Shown in pieces: positions 14,401 through 25,735 of a stretch of 64,000 nucleotides of DNA. Where the stretch lies: NCBI GenBank assembly GCA_037178855.1, contig JASJZC010000004.1, forward strand, positions 6,262,001 through 6,326,000, in the 5' to 3' direction. The stretch is from Oscheius sp. JU75. Lineage: Eukaryota > Nematoda > Chromadorea > Rhabditida > Rhabditidae. The position numbers were made by a program, and so were the translations under genes. Position 1 is the first letter of the stretch. Every line of letters starts with the position of its first letter. A model generated the notes under the pieces. That model was given only the letters and a program-made list of their open reading frames with translations. It made no database searches and was not told the DNA's origin.

Positions 14401-15369
14401 CAAGAAGGTGAAGGACCAAAGTCCGAGAAGAGGAAGAAAAAGAGAACCGTTCTTGAAGACACTCCAGAATTGGTATATCAGGAGGATTCGTTGGCTGTGG
14501 AGAAGCTTGGACAAGTTGCACAGTCGATCCAGATCAAAAAGAAGAAGAAAAAGAGAGCCGCTGTTAAGGAAGCACTCGAGGAGCAAGAGAATCTAGCCGA
14601 CACTCCAGTTCCTCAGTCAGAAGAAGTAATCGAGTTGGAGAAAAAGAAGAAAAAGAAAAGGGTAAGTGACTACTTTATCGAGGATGGGTGAGGCTAGAAG
14701 TTTCAGAACTTTACTCATACGGTGATACCACAGAGAGACAGTTCTGACTCTGAACTCTTTGGTAAATTTACGTTGGAACTGGTTAGAGCATCTAAAGTAA
14801 CAGGTTTTGTATCTTATCCGACCCCCAAGCGTTTCGGTACTTGACTCATACTCTTCCAGAGTACAGGAAATGTTTGGGCTCGTTTGAAAGAGCACTTTCT
14901 AACTACTCTTTGACTTGACTCGTACTCCTAGAGAGAGTGTAGAGGTTGTTTTCGCTCCTCTGATCTCTTTGACTTGACTCTTACCCTCTACCTGTACGTT
15001 TTCTACCAATTCAATGTACTATGGATTAACTTGAACCACTTCCAGAAGGCTCTACCCGAACAAGCACCCATCTCTGAAGTAGTCGAGGCTCAAGATGAGG
15101 TCAAGTCAATTTTCGTGGGGGAAAAGCCGAAAAAGGTGTGTAAACTGGTCTTCTTTTCATTAATCAGACGATTTTTTTTAGAAGAAGAAGGTTTTGACGG
15201 AGTCCAACACCGAAAAGGAGCCCGAACTTGAGCCTAAAGTCTCCAAAAAAGAAAAGAAGCACAAGAGAAAGGTCCAAGAAGATTCTCAGGTACTTTTTCC
15301 TATACTTCCATCACAAAAAACACAATTAAGGAGCCGCGAACCAATAAAAAGAATGGAAAGAAGACTGAG
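11497..15369 (+). CDS. Large disordered acidic/lysine-rich protein with KKKKKR repeats
   Basis: Not recognised as a named family; roughly 900 or more residues, probably nuclear or nucleolar. The N-terminus is basic and Ser/Arg-rich (TPTRRSSRRIQAK, STRRSRSRSVTR, LTRAARRQG). A long acidic Glu/Thr-rich centre follows (about 12277-13864). The block at about 13909-14661 repeats at least six units in which an acidic, proline-containing linker leads to a basic run of the type EKRKKKKKKR. Further KKK-rich short exons follow at about 15046-15135, 15181-15291 and 15331-15369. Exon junctions at 11945/12140, 12967/13010, 13246/13290 and 13864/13909 are in phase. The junction near 12545-12657 is ambiguous because the frame changes. 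The C-terminus is unresolved: the last clear exon ends KNGKKTE at a GTAGGT donor, while reading through reaches a stop at 15712-15714. The alternating charge could support condensate or nucleic-acid binding (inference). Confidence 0.7.
12003..12115. repeat. Pyrimidine-rich tract in intron
   Basis: Low-complexity TCTCTGTCTCT-type sequence lies inside an intron of the charged-protein gene, just upstream of the TCTTCCAG acceptor near 12132-12139. It probably acts as an extended polypyrimidine tract or is simple-sequence expansion. Confidence 0.6.
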
Positions 15370-16492
15370 GTAGGTCTAGAGTCACTTTCTAGCGTACATG
15401 TCTGCGTCTCTTACCCCCCACCAGCCGGCGTCTGTGTTTGCACCCAGTTAGTCTGTCTGTCTCGTCGGCGTTGCACACATCCCTGGCCCCCTTTTGTCGC
15501 TTCAGCATTTTGCTGTTGCCTCGTGCCAGTTGATCCCCTTCCCATTCCTTGTGACATCTTTCCAAGCTTAAAAATACGGTCTTGCCTTGGTTTTGACCGA
15601 AAGTATGGTGAATTCATGAATTTTTGTTCATTTTCTAGCTCTTCACCTATTTTCGGCAACGTAATCCCATTCTTCGTCGAGTATGACCACAAAAACACAA
15701 TGCACTTTGCCTGAAAGTCTCAATAAGTGCCAATTGTCTCTATAATTTGGACTGGGGCAAATTAGCAGCGATTGGCTAGCCCAGAGGCAGACACGAACAG
15801 CGAGAGTAAGCAGTCGGAACTGGTTGCTGTTGGGCCTACTTTTTTCTGCCTCTAGGAGACAAATTGCTTGTGCACTAGGGGCAGAGAGGGAGGGGTAAAC
15901 AGGTTTACGTAGTCGCTAATACTTCCTCTGGTAATAGTTCGGCAGGCACCCCCTTTCGTTTAAATTTTTGGCGCGCTTTTACAATATCGCTCAGAATAGG
16001 TTTTTCTGATGAAATTCACCAACTTTTTCAGTTTTTGACGGCTTTTACCGAATCCAGCGTGTAAAAAAAACCTCCTAGAATGTAAGAAAACGATTTTTTT
16101 TCACGATTTCCTTGTTTCCCACCTCTATTTCTGAATTTTTTTAATGTTTTTCTTGTGTGTTAAACAGAAAAGTATTCGAAGTAAGCAAAAAAAGCAAATA
16201 CGACATGATATAGCAGTTATTTCAAACGAAACAGCTTCTTATGCCTTCATTATTTTTCTTTTCCCATCGTTGCTTCTCATATTTACCCTTTTTTTCGGGG
16301 TTTCTGCTTCATATACGGGCCTCTCCAAAATCTTCACGCTGTAATACCAAGAATTAAACAAATAGTCCTCGTAAACAATGTTCTGACGGTCTTCCTGCGA
16401 TTTCTTAATCGTTCGCCTGTCCTCTATTTCTCACGTTGCCCAGCTGTTTCGCCACATTTCTGCTCTCAAGATAACTGAAATTACTTCAGAAG
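15370..16492. other. Gap between the charged-protein gene and MPP10
   Basis: No confident gene is visible. An open frame continues from the preceding exon to 15714 but is low in coding character (Cys/Pro/Phe-rich), so it is more likely intron or 3' UTR. The 16010-16440 part is T-rich. A further terminal exon of the preceding gene could lie near 15780-15860, but no phase-consistent version stood out. Confidence 0.4.
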
Positions 16493-19400
16493 ATGGTCGA
16501 CTTGGACGAGGAAGCCTCTTCCGGCATTAGCTACCCCGAAGTCACCCTAAAACGCATGTTTAACAAGTACGTGTCCTTCCCAAACCAAAAAATCACAATT
16601 TTTAGTCCAAAAGAAGTCTCAACAGAGTTGAAAGACCTCCTACAGTCCCTCTACGCCTGGAACAATCGTCTCGAGAAGAGGGCCGACGATCTGCCTGACA
16701 AATTCCTTAACGACGACTCGGAGACAATCTGGCAGTTTATAAATCACAAAAATCGACAGATCAACAAGGATTGGCGGAAGTACAAGGTTGGTTCGGTGTT
16801 TTTATCGTTGTTGCTGGTCGGAAATGGAATATTTGGTGGCACAATGGTATTTGGTGGTTTTCCAGTGTTTGGGAGCAGAATTCCAGTTGAAAGACATCTT
16901 CTAGAAGTTTCTACATACAAACTCCGCCATAACTTATCCCCGAAACTTCCTTACATCACATGATCGTTTTTTCTCGAAATGCACCAACGAAAACAACGCA
17001 AACACAGACCAAAACAATGCTCTGACTATGATAATTACTCGCGTTTGCTTGTCTTTTGTATTTCTCAAATTTCCCATTTTTTTATACGCGCGCGCATGCC
17101 TTCAGAAAAGTACCGAACTGCTATTTCTTAACCCGAGCTTTCCCTGCTGATAGAGGCTCCTTAAATAGAATGACTGAGAGAAAATTCTAGAAAACACTCT
17201 GAAAACACAGATTTGCAAACAAATTGTTTACCAATACAGTCACACCCCAATAGCTCCTGTTTTCCTCGTATCTCCGCCGAAAATTACGCCTAATTTACAG
17301 AATCTTCTCGACGAGCCAGCCGCAATCGACGGTCTCGATCTGAGTGACGACGAAGAGGCAGAAGATGAGGAGGAGGAGCCTCTGGACGAGGATTTCGAGG
17401 ACGATGACGAACTCGTGGCTGACGAAGAGGAGGCTGAGGAAAATGAGGAGGATGAGGAGCAAGACGTCGACCTCTTCAACTTAAAAGACGAGGATTTGAA
17501 GGATTTGGAGCGCGAGCTCGAGGCTGAACACGATTCCGGAGAAGGCACTTCTGATGAGAGAGAGAAGGAAAATGACAGGCCGCGTAAGACGAAGAAATAC
17601 CCCAAAAGTGCCGTCGACGACAAATTCTTCAAGTAATTTTAAATTCTCCGCTCTTTTTGCACAAAAGAATGTTTCAGTCTAGCTGAAATGGACGCCTTCT
17701 GCGACGAGGCCGAGAAACAGGACGATGAGGAAGGACTCTTGGCCACAGTAGATGATACCTGGGGCGGACCGGCCAACTATCGCTATGAGGACTTTTTCGG
17801 CAAGCTGGACGATGTCGTGGGAAGCAGAGGAGGAGAGGATAAGAAGGGCAAGAAGAGGAAGGTCGAGGCCAGTGTCAGGTTTGTACTTTTATTATTTGCA
17901 ACTCTATGACAGCAAAGTTGATCCTTGAATATTAAAAAAGACTCCTTCCATATTTTGTAGTCGCACCACAAAGAAGAAGGGAGACTGCCTGTACGTTACA
18001 CACAAACACTCATAAAATCTCAGAACTTCTTGAGAATGCGAAAGCTTTTAGCCATAGTGTCAGGCACAAGTTTGCATCCGTGAAATCAGGTTTGGGATTC
18101 GTCAGGTTCTCGCAGTGAAGTCGATCTTTAAAGATAGGTGTAGCGAAAGTGACAGTCAAACTGATCTTGAACCGTATTACCCCTTTTCGAGCCTTTATCT
18201 AAGAATTACGCAATAACGTATTCGCCTTTCTCGTGGTCAAGACGACTTTTTCTCACTTTCAGATATTCTGCAAAGTTGTAGCCTGTGATTTGCTCCTCTA
18301 GGCTCGAAAAGGGGTAATACGGATTCTGCCAAGAAGCAACAAAAGCTCTAGATTTTTAACCTTGTTATTTTTTCAGCAAAGACGCCAAGAAAAAGAAAAG
18401 TGTCCGTTTCGCTCTAGATGAAGGGGAGGAGGAGGAAGAAGAGCCCGAGAATGAGGAAGAAGAAGCAGAAGAAAATGGCAAACCGGCCCTTCCAGTTCTC
18501 CTCGGTCAGTCGAAAGAAGACGAAAAGTTAGAGAGCAAGCTGAAGACGGACATTCGCAAGCTACAGGAGTCCATCCGGCGTCTTGAAGAGGAGAATCTCG
18601 AGCCGCGCACGTGGGAACTGAGTGGAGAAGTCACGGCACAGCAACGCTCCGAGAATGAGCTCCTCGAGACGCATCTGCAGTTCGATAATGCGAACAAGAG
18701 AGCCCCGGAGGTGACGGAAGATTTCACGGAAAAGCTCGAAGCCATGATCAAGCAGAGAATCCGGGATCAGGTTGGTAGTTTTTTTTTTTTAACCATTTTT
18801 GCGGGAGAAAATGTTCCAAAAAAGAAGCATTGTGTCCTATAGTCACAAATTGAAAAACGCCTGTGAAGAAGTACACAGAATGGTAGCAACTCATTTTTGT
18901 AGGCTTTGGCAGTAAAAAGACGGCCCCATAGACACGGTTGATAGTGGTGGGAAGATTAGAGATTTGGCTTCTTCACAATTAATCAGGGGAGTGGCACCAG
19001 TGGTAATCCAAGTATCCCAAGTTCGACCTCCCTCAGCGGGGATGGGGAACGGGGACTCCAATCATTGCTTTCATTCTTTCTTAGTGCGGTAAATCGGTAT
19101 CAAAATGATGCATTTTTGGGGGCGCCTAAAATCGTGGTCAACACGACGTAGTCCATCTTTTTACAAGCAGGATTTAACGTGGCAGATAATCATATCCACT
19201 TTTGGTATTCGTAGCATACTTTAATATCAGAGGAACGTTGGTATTCCGTAATCGTATGTTAAAAAACGACCTAATTCAACCTCTTCGGCACTTACAATTA
19301 CAAGAAAAATTTCCAAATATTAAAATAGTGCTAACATTCTCCAAAACTATGTAAACGCCCCCAATTTGCAGGCCTTCGACGACGTGATCCGCATCAAAAA

Positions 19401-21109
19401 GGTCGACGAGAAGGTGGACATCTATCGCAATGACGCGATCGAAGAGCAGGAAATGATGAAAAAGTCGCTTGCCGAAGTCTATGAGAAGGACTACCAGAAG
19501 GCCGCCGGAGAGACAGCCGCAGCCGCGACAGAGAACCCCGTTCACAAGGGCATCCAGGAGAAGGTGGATCGACTGTTCCATCTGATCGACGCCATGTCTC
19601 ACTTTGAATACGCGCCACCTTCGGTCCGCCCGGAGATCAAAGTCGTCAGCAATATGGCTGCTCTCCGGGTTGAAGAGGTCGGTATGCAGGCCTCGACAGA
19701 CGCCCAGCTCCTGGCTCCGGAGGAGATGAAGAAGAAGCAGAAGGGAGAACTCAAGGTGAGTTTTTAGAATTTTAACCATTTGGGATTCAAATACAGGGAA
19801 ACGGTATAAACCTTGAAAAACCGCTACTTTCTCTTCAAGTAAAGCTCTTAGCAAACGTAAAATTTTTCGATAAAAATGCGAACTAGCCAGAATTTTTGGA
19901 GTTTTTATTAATGATACAACGACATTCCTGTGCGTATTAAAGCATTGACGCACTGTATTCGGTCGCATACTGAAATTTTAGCTACAGTAGTTACGGGTGA
20001 ATATTTAAACTTTCTTGGTTACGCAAATTAAAAAAAAAGTCATAGAAGTATCCACTTTCTGCGCGTTAATGTACCATTTTTGTGGGAAAGTGACGATAAT
20101 ATACGCCTGACGATTTACGGAAAAGTTTCAGAACTTAAACTGTAAGCTGGTAGCGTATAGTTCACAGCCTGACTCGGAATGGAGGAAAAGATATCAAAAC
20201 GTTCCCATACAGTTTCAAGCGTTCCTGTGAGGAAATTGAGTGGTTTTTTGAAAAATTGCACAACTTCGAGTCGCGCCTATCAGCGGAGATCGGCTAAGTG
20301 AAACACAGAGCCTTCACTTTTCTCATCGTTCTCTTCCGACCTTTTTACGAGCTTTTTTCCTGCATAAGAGCCACTTATTAGGAAAATTTAGAAATCATTG
20401 AGTAAGCCATTTTCGTCAGTTACTCAAGAACATCTGGTCAGTTGACTCCTAATTCAAAGTGTAGCGCAAAGCAGCACATTCAGTCAGAGCGATTGTGTAA
20501 GCTTGTGAGCGTTTGTTTTTCTGCTAATTGCTCATAAAAACGTTATCAGTGTTCGAAAGTCGACCTAGGCTATCTGATTTGAACCTTCCCAAAGTGTTAC
20601 CTATTTACCAGTAATGTTTTTTGCTCATAAAACTGCTAACTTTAGCACCAGTTCAAACTTTTCCAGGCCAGAACCTTGAAAAGAAAATGATAGGGAACCT
20701 TCAACAAGTTTTATTCTATCAAACTACCTTTTTCAGGCCGGCGATGAACGCTCCAAGACGGACAAGCTGCGCGAGCGTCGCAAGAAGAAGACCAAGCAGA
20801 GGTATTTTAATGTTTTCCGCCATAAACATGCAATTTCCAGAGCCATGGTGATGAAGGTCGGTGCAGAAAAAGCCCTGGCCGGACAGCTTGCTGCCAAGGT
20901 AAAAAAGACCAAAGTACCGAAAGCTGATAAGGAGGAGAACCTAAAGAGCAGTAACTTCTTCAGCAAGCTCCAGGACACTGTTCAGAAGGTACCCCTTCAT
21001 TTTTATGCAAAAACAGCCAATTTTCCAGGAAATCAAGGAAAAAACGACGAAAAAGAAGAAGGTTAAAAGCCAGAAAGTCGCCACCGGAGGCAGCAAGTTC
21101 AAGCTCTAG
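16493..21109 (+). CDS. MPHOSPH10: U3 snoRNP protein MPP10
   Basis: Component of the U3 snoRNP / small-subunit processome needed for early 18S pre-rRNA cleavages in the nucleolus. Eight exons (about 16493-16786, 17301-17633, 17678-17878, 18376-18770, 19371-19756, 20737-20802, 20840-20988, 21030-21109) give about 630 residues, close to the family size. It shows the typical layout: an N-terminal part, a long D/E-rich region (DLSDDEEAEDEEEE), the Mpp10 motif EMDAFCDEAE with YRYEDFFG, then ENLEPRTWELSGEVTAQQR with LLETHLQFD and EDFTEKLEAMIKQRIRDQ. Next come FDDVIRIKK and MMKKSLAEVYEKDY, and a Lys-rich C-terminus. The end is KFKL plus TAG at 21107. A 22-bp perfect inverted repeat sits in intron 3. 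The next gene follows at operon-like distance. Confidence 0.95.
18172..18322. repeat. Perfect 22-bp inverted repeat in an MPP10 intron
   Basis: The segment at 18172-18193 (CCGTATTACCCC then TTTTCGAGCC) is repeated exactly in reverse complement at 18301-18322, about 107 bases apart. Between them lies one copy of the TTCTGCAAAGTTGTAG motif (18266-18281). The whole looks like a small foldback insertion that would be spliced out. Confidence 0.6.
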
Positions 21110-21241
21110 GAGGATTTTGTCTTTAGGGCGCGCTTATTCGGCGCGCCGCCACCGCGAGACTGTCCACAGCTGCACGTGCATCCAGCACCCTCTCTTAATT
21201 TCTTGTTAACCCCGTTAATTGTTGCCATTTTGTTGTTGTTA

Positions 21242-21344
21242 AGCCCATTAAAAGGTTTATGATTGATCATTACGAATTCAAGAGGTTTCAACCTCGTTAA
21301 GTACCTTAAAATGTTATTTTGATATTTGACTATTTTTCAGGGTT
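21242..21344 (+). promoter_or_regulatory. Likely operon junction between MPP10 and the Mediator gene
   Basis: A CATTAAA at about 21245-21251 is a poly(A)-signal variant for MPP10. About 90 bases further, a TATTTTTCAG ending near 21340 has no upstream exon and lies 60 bases before the next ATG, as expected of a spliced-leader acceptor. The total gap from stop to start is 293 bp. Confidence 0.5.
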
Positions 21345-21401
21345 TTAGCCAGCAGCTCCCGTCCAAATTTCAAGATCTTCATCATTTTAATCTCGTAGAG
21401 C

Positions 21402-24400
21402 ATGAATTACGGTGGCACGGGACCGCAGGTAGGCAGCTATGGACAACTTCCCGGAATGGCTATGGGACAGCCGGGACAGCAGATGATGCAGCAACAGCAA
21501 CAGCAACAGATGCAGATGGGAATGCAGCAGCAGCAGGCTGGGTTACCGAATCAGCAGAGAATGGTTTTAATTTTTTTCTAACCGGATGAATGGGAGAATT
21601 CAGATGATGCAGCAGGGAATGAGACCACATCCGGTATATTCGGGCATGATGCCGGGCGGACCACAGAGTGAGTTACTTTCATAATTTCTTGTCCTAGAAA
21701 TTGTGCAAAAGGCATAAACAAGAAATGGGAAAAACTTTAAAAACCGTTGTCGGAAGAAACTTGAGCAAAATTAACAGAAGAAGATTAGAAATGTACGGAC
21801 TTTGTGTAGCGTCCAGTTTTGCTTTGAGTCGGCAAAAAGCTAAAAGTGCTCACTGGAATTATAAAACTAGTTTAGTGCCGTTTTTGGGTAGAAGTTAGCA
21901 AAAAACTAGCTGCCCAAAAACAATAAGGTCGTTTTGTTCTTTTTCTTTTTTTCTTTCCTGAGACAATAAGAAGAAAAAGTAGTCAGCTCCCCATTTCCAG
22001 ACGATTAATGTGCCCAGATTTGAAGAGAATTTGGTGCTTGTTCGATTGTTTGTCATAGAAAACCTGGCACAAGTAAGCTTGAAACTTGCCCTGTAAGATA
22101 CCGTAAAAGCTCTAATGGAAGAACAGGGTTACGTAAACGAATACGCAATTGAGAAAATAGGTAACTTCTTAGAGCTGAAGATCGCATTTTTCGAGCCTCC
22201 AGATGTTCTGCAAAGTTAAAGTCCTTATTGATCTTCTCTACAACTTTGCAGAATATGGAAAAGCTCCAAACTCGTTTTGAACCCGAAAAATGTATATGTG
22301 CAATTCGTATTTACTTATGTTTCTATTGGAGCTTTACGGTCGATAAAGGCTTCTGCCAACTAGGCAGTTTTCAGTGTCATTAGAAACAAAAATCTGCGTA
22401 ACAGCTGTCAAAAGTACCGTAGATAACCACCTTACAGTACCGACAAACGTACTGGCTTTTCACTGCCACATATATTATATAATTCAATCTCTGAATGATT
22501 GAGACCACATACTTCTTGTCAAACCACATTTTTCCCTCTACTTTCAGACATGCCAATGTATCCTCCATCCGGGGACCACCGGCAACTCGAAATCATGAAG
22601 CACTGGCCGCCGCTGTGGAAGTCCACCATTGCACAGGAGAAGAATCCGGAGAAGAGGAAGAACCTGTTAAAGTCGTACTCCCAACAGGTTTCCACCTCTT
22701 TTTAACGGTTCTTAGCGACAAAAATTCAGTGGGACGTGATCTGTCGACAAAATCAAATGTTTCCAAACGGTATGGGTGGACAGGGAATGATGCCTGGAGG
22801 CCACCCGAGCCAAATGAACATGTATCCGCCCCAGCCGGGCGCCATGCCACCAGGTGCGATGCCCGGAATGATGAATCCGATGATGACCCAGCAGCAGAGC
22901 AAACTCATGCCTGGACAGCAGCCCGGAGGGCCCATAAACATGCAAATGTGAGCTCTTTTCCCATTTTTTTAAGTGAAACTCCGGACATTTTTATGTAAAA
23001 ACTGGTTTAAAATGAGTAAATTTTAGGCGAATGCAGGGTCAGATGCCCAGCCAGGCTGGTCCTGGCAGTATGCAGAACATGATCCCGCCGTCCGCGACGC
23101 CTCAACCTGGATCCGTTCAACAGATAGGTTCGAACATGTCGGTGCCATCACCGTCAGCAGCGCTACTCGGACAGTCACCGCAGGTCATCAATCCGGCTAC
23201 TCCTCGTAGGTTTTCTTCGATTTTTACATCTATTCGGCAACTTTTTTTTTGCCAGATTTTCACTATCAGGATACAGTAAAACAACCCAGATGTTTGACAA
23301 AGCTAGCAACACCATTCAACTCCTAAACGGTTTCCCAAAGGGTTTATAAGAAGGTGAAACCCTTGGTCACACGCAGAGATTCAACCCGCTTCCTATTGCC
23401 CCGTAGTTAGAGCTAACAGACTGCGCTGTGTATGCAGCAAAACTTTTAGTCCCTACAACGTATAGCCCGGTAGACCCAACCTCTGACCTTTTTCAATATC
23501 ATTCTCTTCATTCCTTGAACAGACTATATTCTTAGCCTAAGCACGGATTAATATTTTGCTCTAAAATGCAGTAACAGTACATTTTGATTCCAGAAAACCC
23601 CGCCTCTGTCCAGCCGGGCAGTATGGACGCTGCGAATCCGGCCTTCCAGCAGGATCCCGAATACATCAAGCTGCTGATAGAGTTCAAGAAGCACGGAGAC
23701 AAATTGCGAATGGTCGGGGAACGATGTGATCGAGACAAGAAGCCCCTCCCGAAAGCCTATGACCGACTCTTGGAAATTGTCGATGATAAGAGGTAGTTTT
23801 ATTAATTCTCAGCATAAAAATGCTTTAGAACGGTGCAGAAAGATCTCCTGATCAAGCTGCTTAGAAATATCCAGCACATTTTGGAGACAAACTCGCTGAT
23901 CCAGCCTGTCATCGAAGTATGCAAGATGTTTTCGAGTGAGGAAGAGGTCGCGTCGCCGCCGAAACAGGAGAAAGAGAAGAAGGGATTATTGAATCCGTTC
24001 AGTGTCGTCTCGCAACATTTTATCAGGTGAGCAATCCTCATCGAAAACCGACCCAGTCGGTTACGGTTGAGTGAGGAAATAAGGGCGCTTGCAATCGCTC
24101 GTAACTAGTTATAATAGTCCATTCCAAGGTAAAATGCTGTTAGTAATAGAATTCCGTTTGTTGTGCTAATTTGTAAACAACGCTTCTGTGACAGGTTGAA
24201 AATGTCGCTCGATCATAGAAAAACCTATGCAAATAGGTTACACTAGTTATGAATCCGCTGCAGAGCTCTTCTTTAGGATCCGATAAGTCGAAAGAAATTT
24301 TGGACTGTTTGGGTTCGAGACTGAAAAGAGAAACAACAGTACGAATTTCCTGGGGACATTCTTCGAGCTGTTGAACATTATCGGGAAAATTCGCTCTTTT

Positions 24401-25735
24401 GGCTTCGCTGGACAGCAGGCATGTAAAGGCCCTTTTTTCAGCGCTCAGTGTGCGCAACAGAGATCAGCCATTTAGGGGTCAAGGTTACATTTATTTAATT
24501 TTGCAATGTTCTGTAAAGTGTAGAGCAGAAAAAAATGCTGCAACTTTGTAAAATATTGCAAAATAAAAAAAAAATCTTGTCTCCGAACTGGCTGATTTTT
24601 GTAGCGCACCTTAAGTGCTGAAAAGGGATTCGGCCCGCCCCAGCCGTTTCCGTGGTAAGGCGCTTGTCTGCTGGGCAGAACTTTGGATGTCGAATGAACA
24701 ACTAATACTTGAGACCACGGCAAAAGAAGTCTCCTTTAAGAAACACTAAACACGTGGAATAAAATACCAACTGGTCTAGGTCTAGGATTGAGTCAAAGCT
24801 TTATAGCCCCCAAAAAATCCTGTGCTGAATATAACAGAATGAAGAGAACGATGGGAAAAAGAAACATACCTTTTGTTTCTAGCTGTGAGCAAATGGAGAT
24901 CAAACCCTGGCCGTAGCGGCCTTGCTAGACCCTCACTTCATGCCAATTCACACTCCCTATTTCCAGGGTACCTGACGAGATTCTCGAGAACCTCGAGCAG
25001 CAAGATCTCGAGTTCGAGGTCAAGAGGAAATCTAGTGAAGTCGCTGAAGTCCCGACTAAAAGAGCCCGTCTGGATCCGGAGCTTGAAGACATGAAAGAGA
25101 TGCCGAGAATAGAGGTTCTTTGACCTTTTTTAGGCGTAAAAATCGAAATTTCAGATCGATTGCATGTTCAGTAAGAATGGCAGAAAGTGGGAGATGTCGG
25201 AGCAGGCCACAAAAGAACTCCATTCGATTCCATGGAAAATCGACCCGGATTCGGTCCCGCCATCCTACAAATGCCCGGACGTAACCGTCTGCATCGACCC
25301 CCAGATTCTCATTGTTCCGCCGCTCCGAGTCCAAATTCCCGTCTCCTATCCGGAAAAGAACCCCGTGGTCCAATTCGACAGATCCTTCCCGATGAGCGTC
25401 CAGATCTCGGCTCAACTTGCTACGGTAATCTTGTGTTTTGGGCGCGGGAAAGAACACTGAAATTCCAGTTATTTGAACGCCAGCTGTCGAAGAGTGAAAC
25501 GAGATCCATTACGGCTATCTTCGAGTCCTACAAGATTGCCTGCGAGCAAATGGTCAGGCTTGGGGTCAGTTTTTACCTTCTTCACCAGACGGTTCAAGAA
25601 TTTGTTATGAGTTTGAACTCGATATTGATCAAGTTTACGTCAGTTTATAAGGGGGATACTATATGTATTTTATTAACTTGTAAGGCCCTTGTCGCAGAAG
25701 TAGAGAAAGTTTTGGACCACCGGAGAATACTATAA
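21402..25735 (+). CDS. Mediator complex subunit with MED15-type C-terminus
   Basis: Probable transcriptional Mediator tail subunit of about 560 residues. The N-terminus is Q/M/G-rich (QQMMQQQQQQQMQMGMQQQQ, about 21465-21540), followed by a short conserved-looking block HWPPLWKSTIAQEKNPEKRK (about 22600-22660) and a M/P/G-rich stretch. A helical region (about 23645-24030) contains YIKLLIEFKKHGDKLRMV and LLIKLLRNIQHIL, like the central part of MED15. The C-terminal domain (about 24968-25560) includes VPPLRVQIPVSYPEKNP and LATLFERQLSKSETRSI followed by YKIACEQ, which align with the MED15 C-terminus. I see no canonical KIX domain at the N-terminus, so it may be the nematode subunit annotated as MDT-29 or a divergent MDT-15. 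A 0.9 kb intron spans about 24028-24966. The last coding residues after ACEQMVRLG are uncertain; the open frame ends at 25735. Confidence 0.75.
22204..22256. repeat. Dispersed hairpin element, copy in Mediator-gene intron
   Basis: TGTTCTGCAAAGTT (22204-22217) pairs with AACTTTGCAGAA (about 22242-22253) across a short loop. It is the best-formed copy of a motif found at several other places in the window (5608, 18266, 24506, 38291, 55773, 57384). Confidence 0.6.
24506..24557. repeat. Dispersed hairpin element
   Basis: ATGTTCTGTAAAGTGTAGAG is followed after about 15 bases by TGCAACTTTGTAAAATAT. It is a diverged copy of the TTCTGCAAAGTTGTAGA hairpin in the large intron of the Mediator gene. Confidence 0.45.

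Noticed and set aside
13915-14586. 223-residue minus-strand frame, very rich in Leu/Phe
   Set aside because: It is the complement of the KKKKKR repeat exon; Lys/Glu codons read backwards give Leu/Phe/Ser.
18985-19055. Possible tRNA-like sequence (TGGCACCAGTGGTAA with AGTTCGACCTC)
   Set aside because: Box spacing is too short and no cloverleaf forms.
19276-19968. 230-residue open frame on the minus strand
   Set aside because: It is antisense to an MPP10 exon whose protein is clearly conserved; the frame is a by-product of codon bias.
22495-22998. 167-residue plus-strand frame rich in His/Ala
   Set aside because: It overlaps the Mediator exons in another frame and crosses a good intron; no domain is recognisable.
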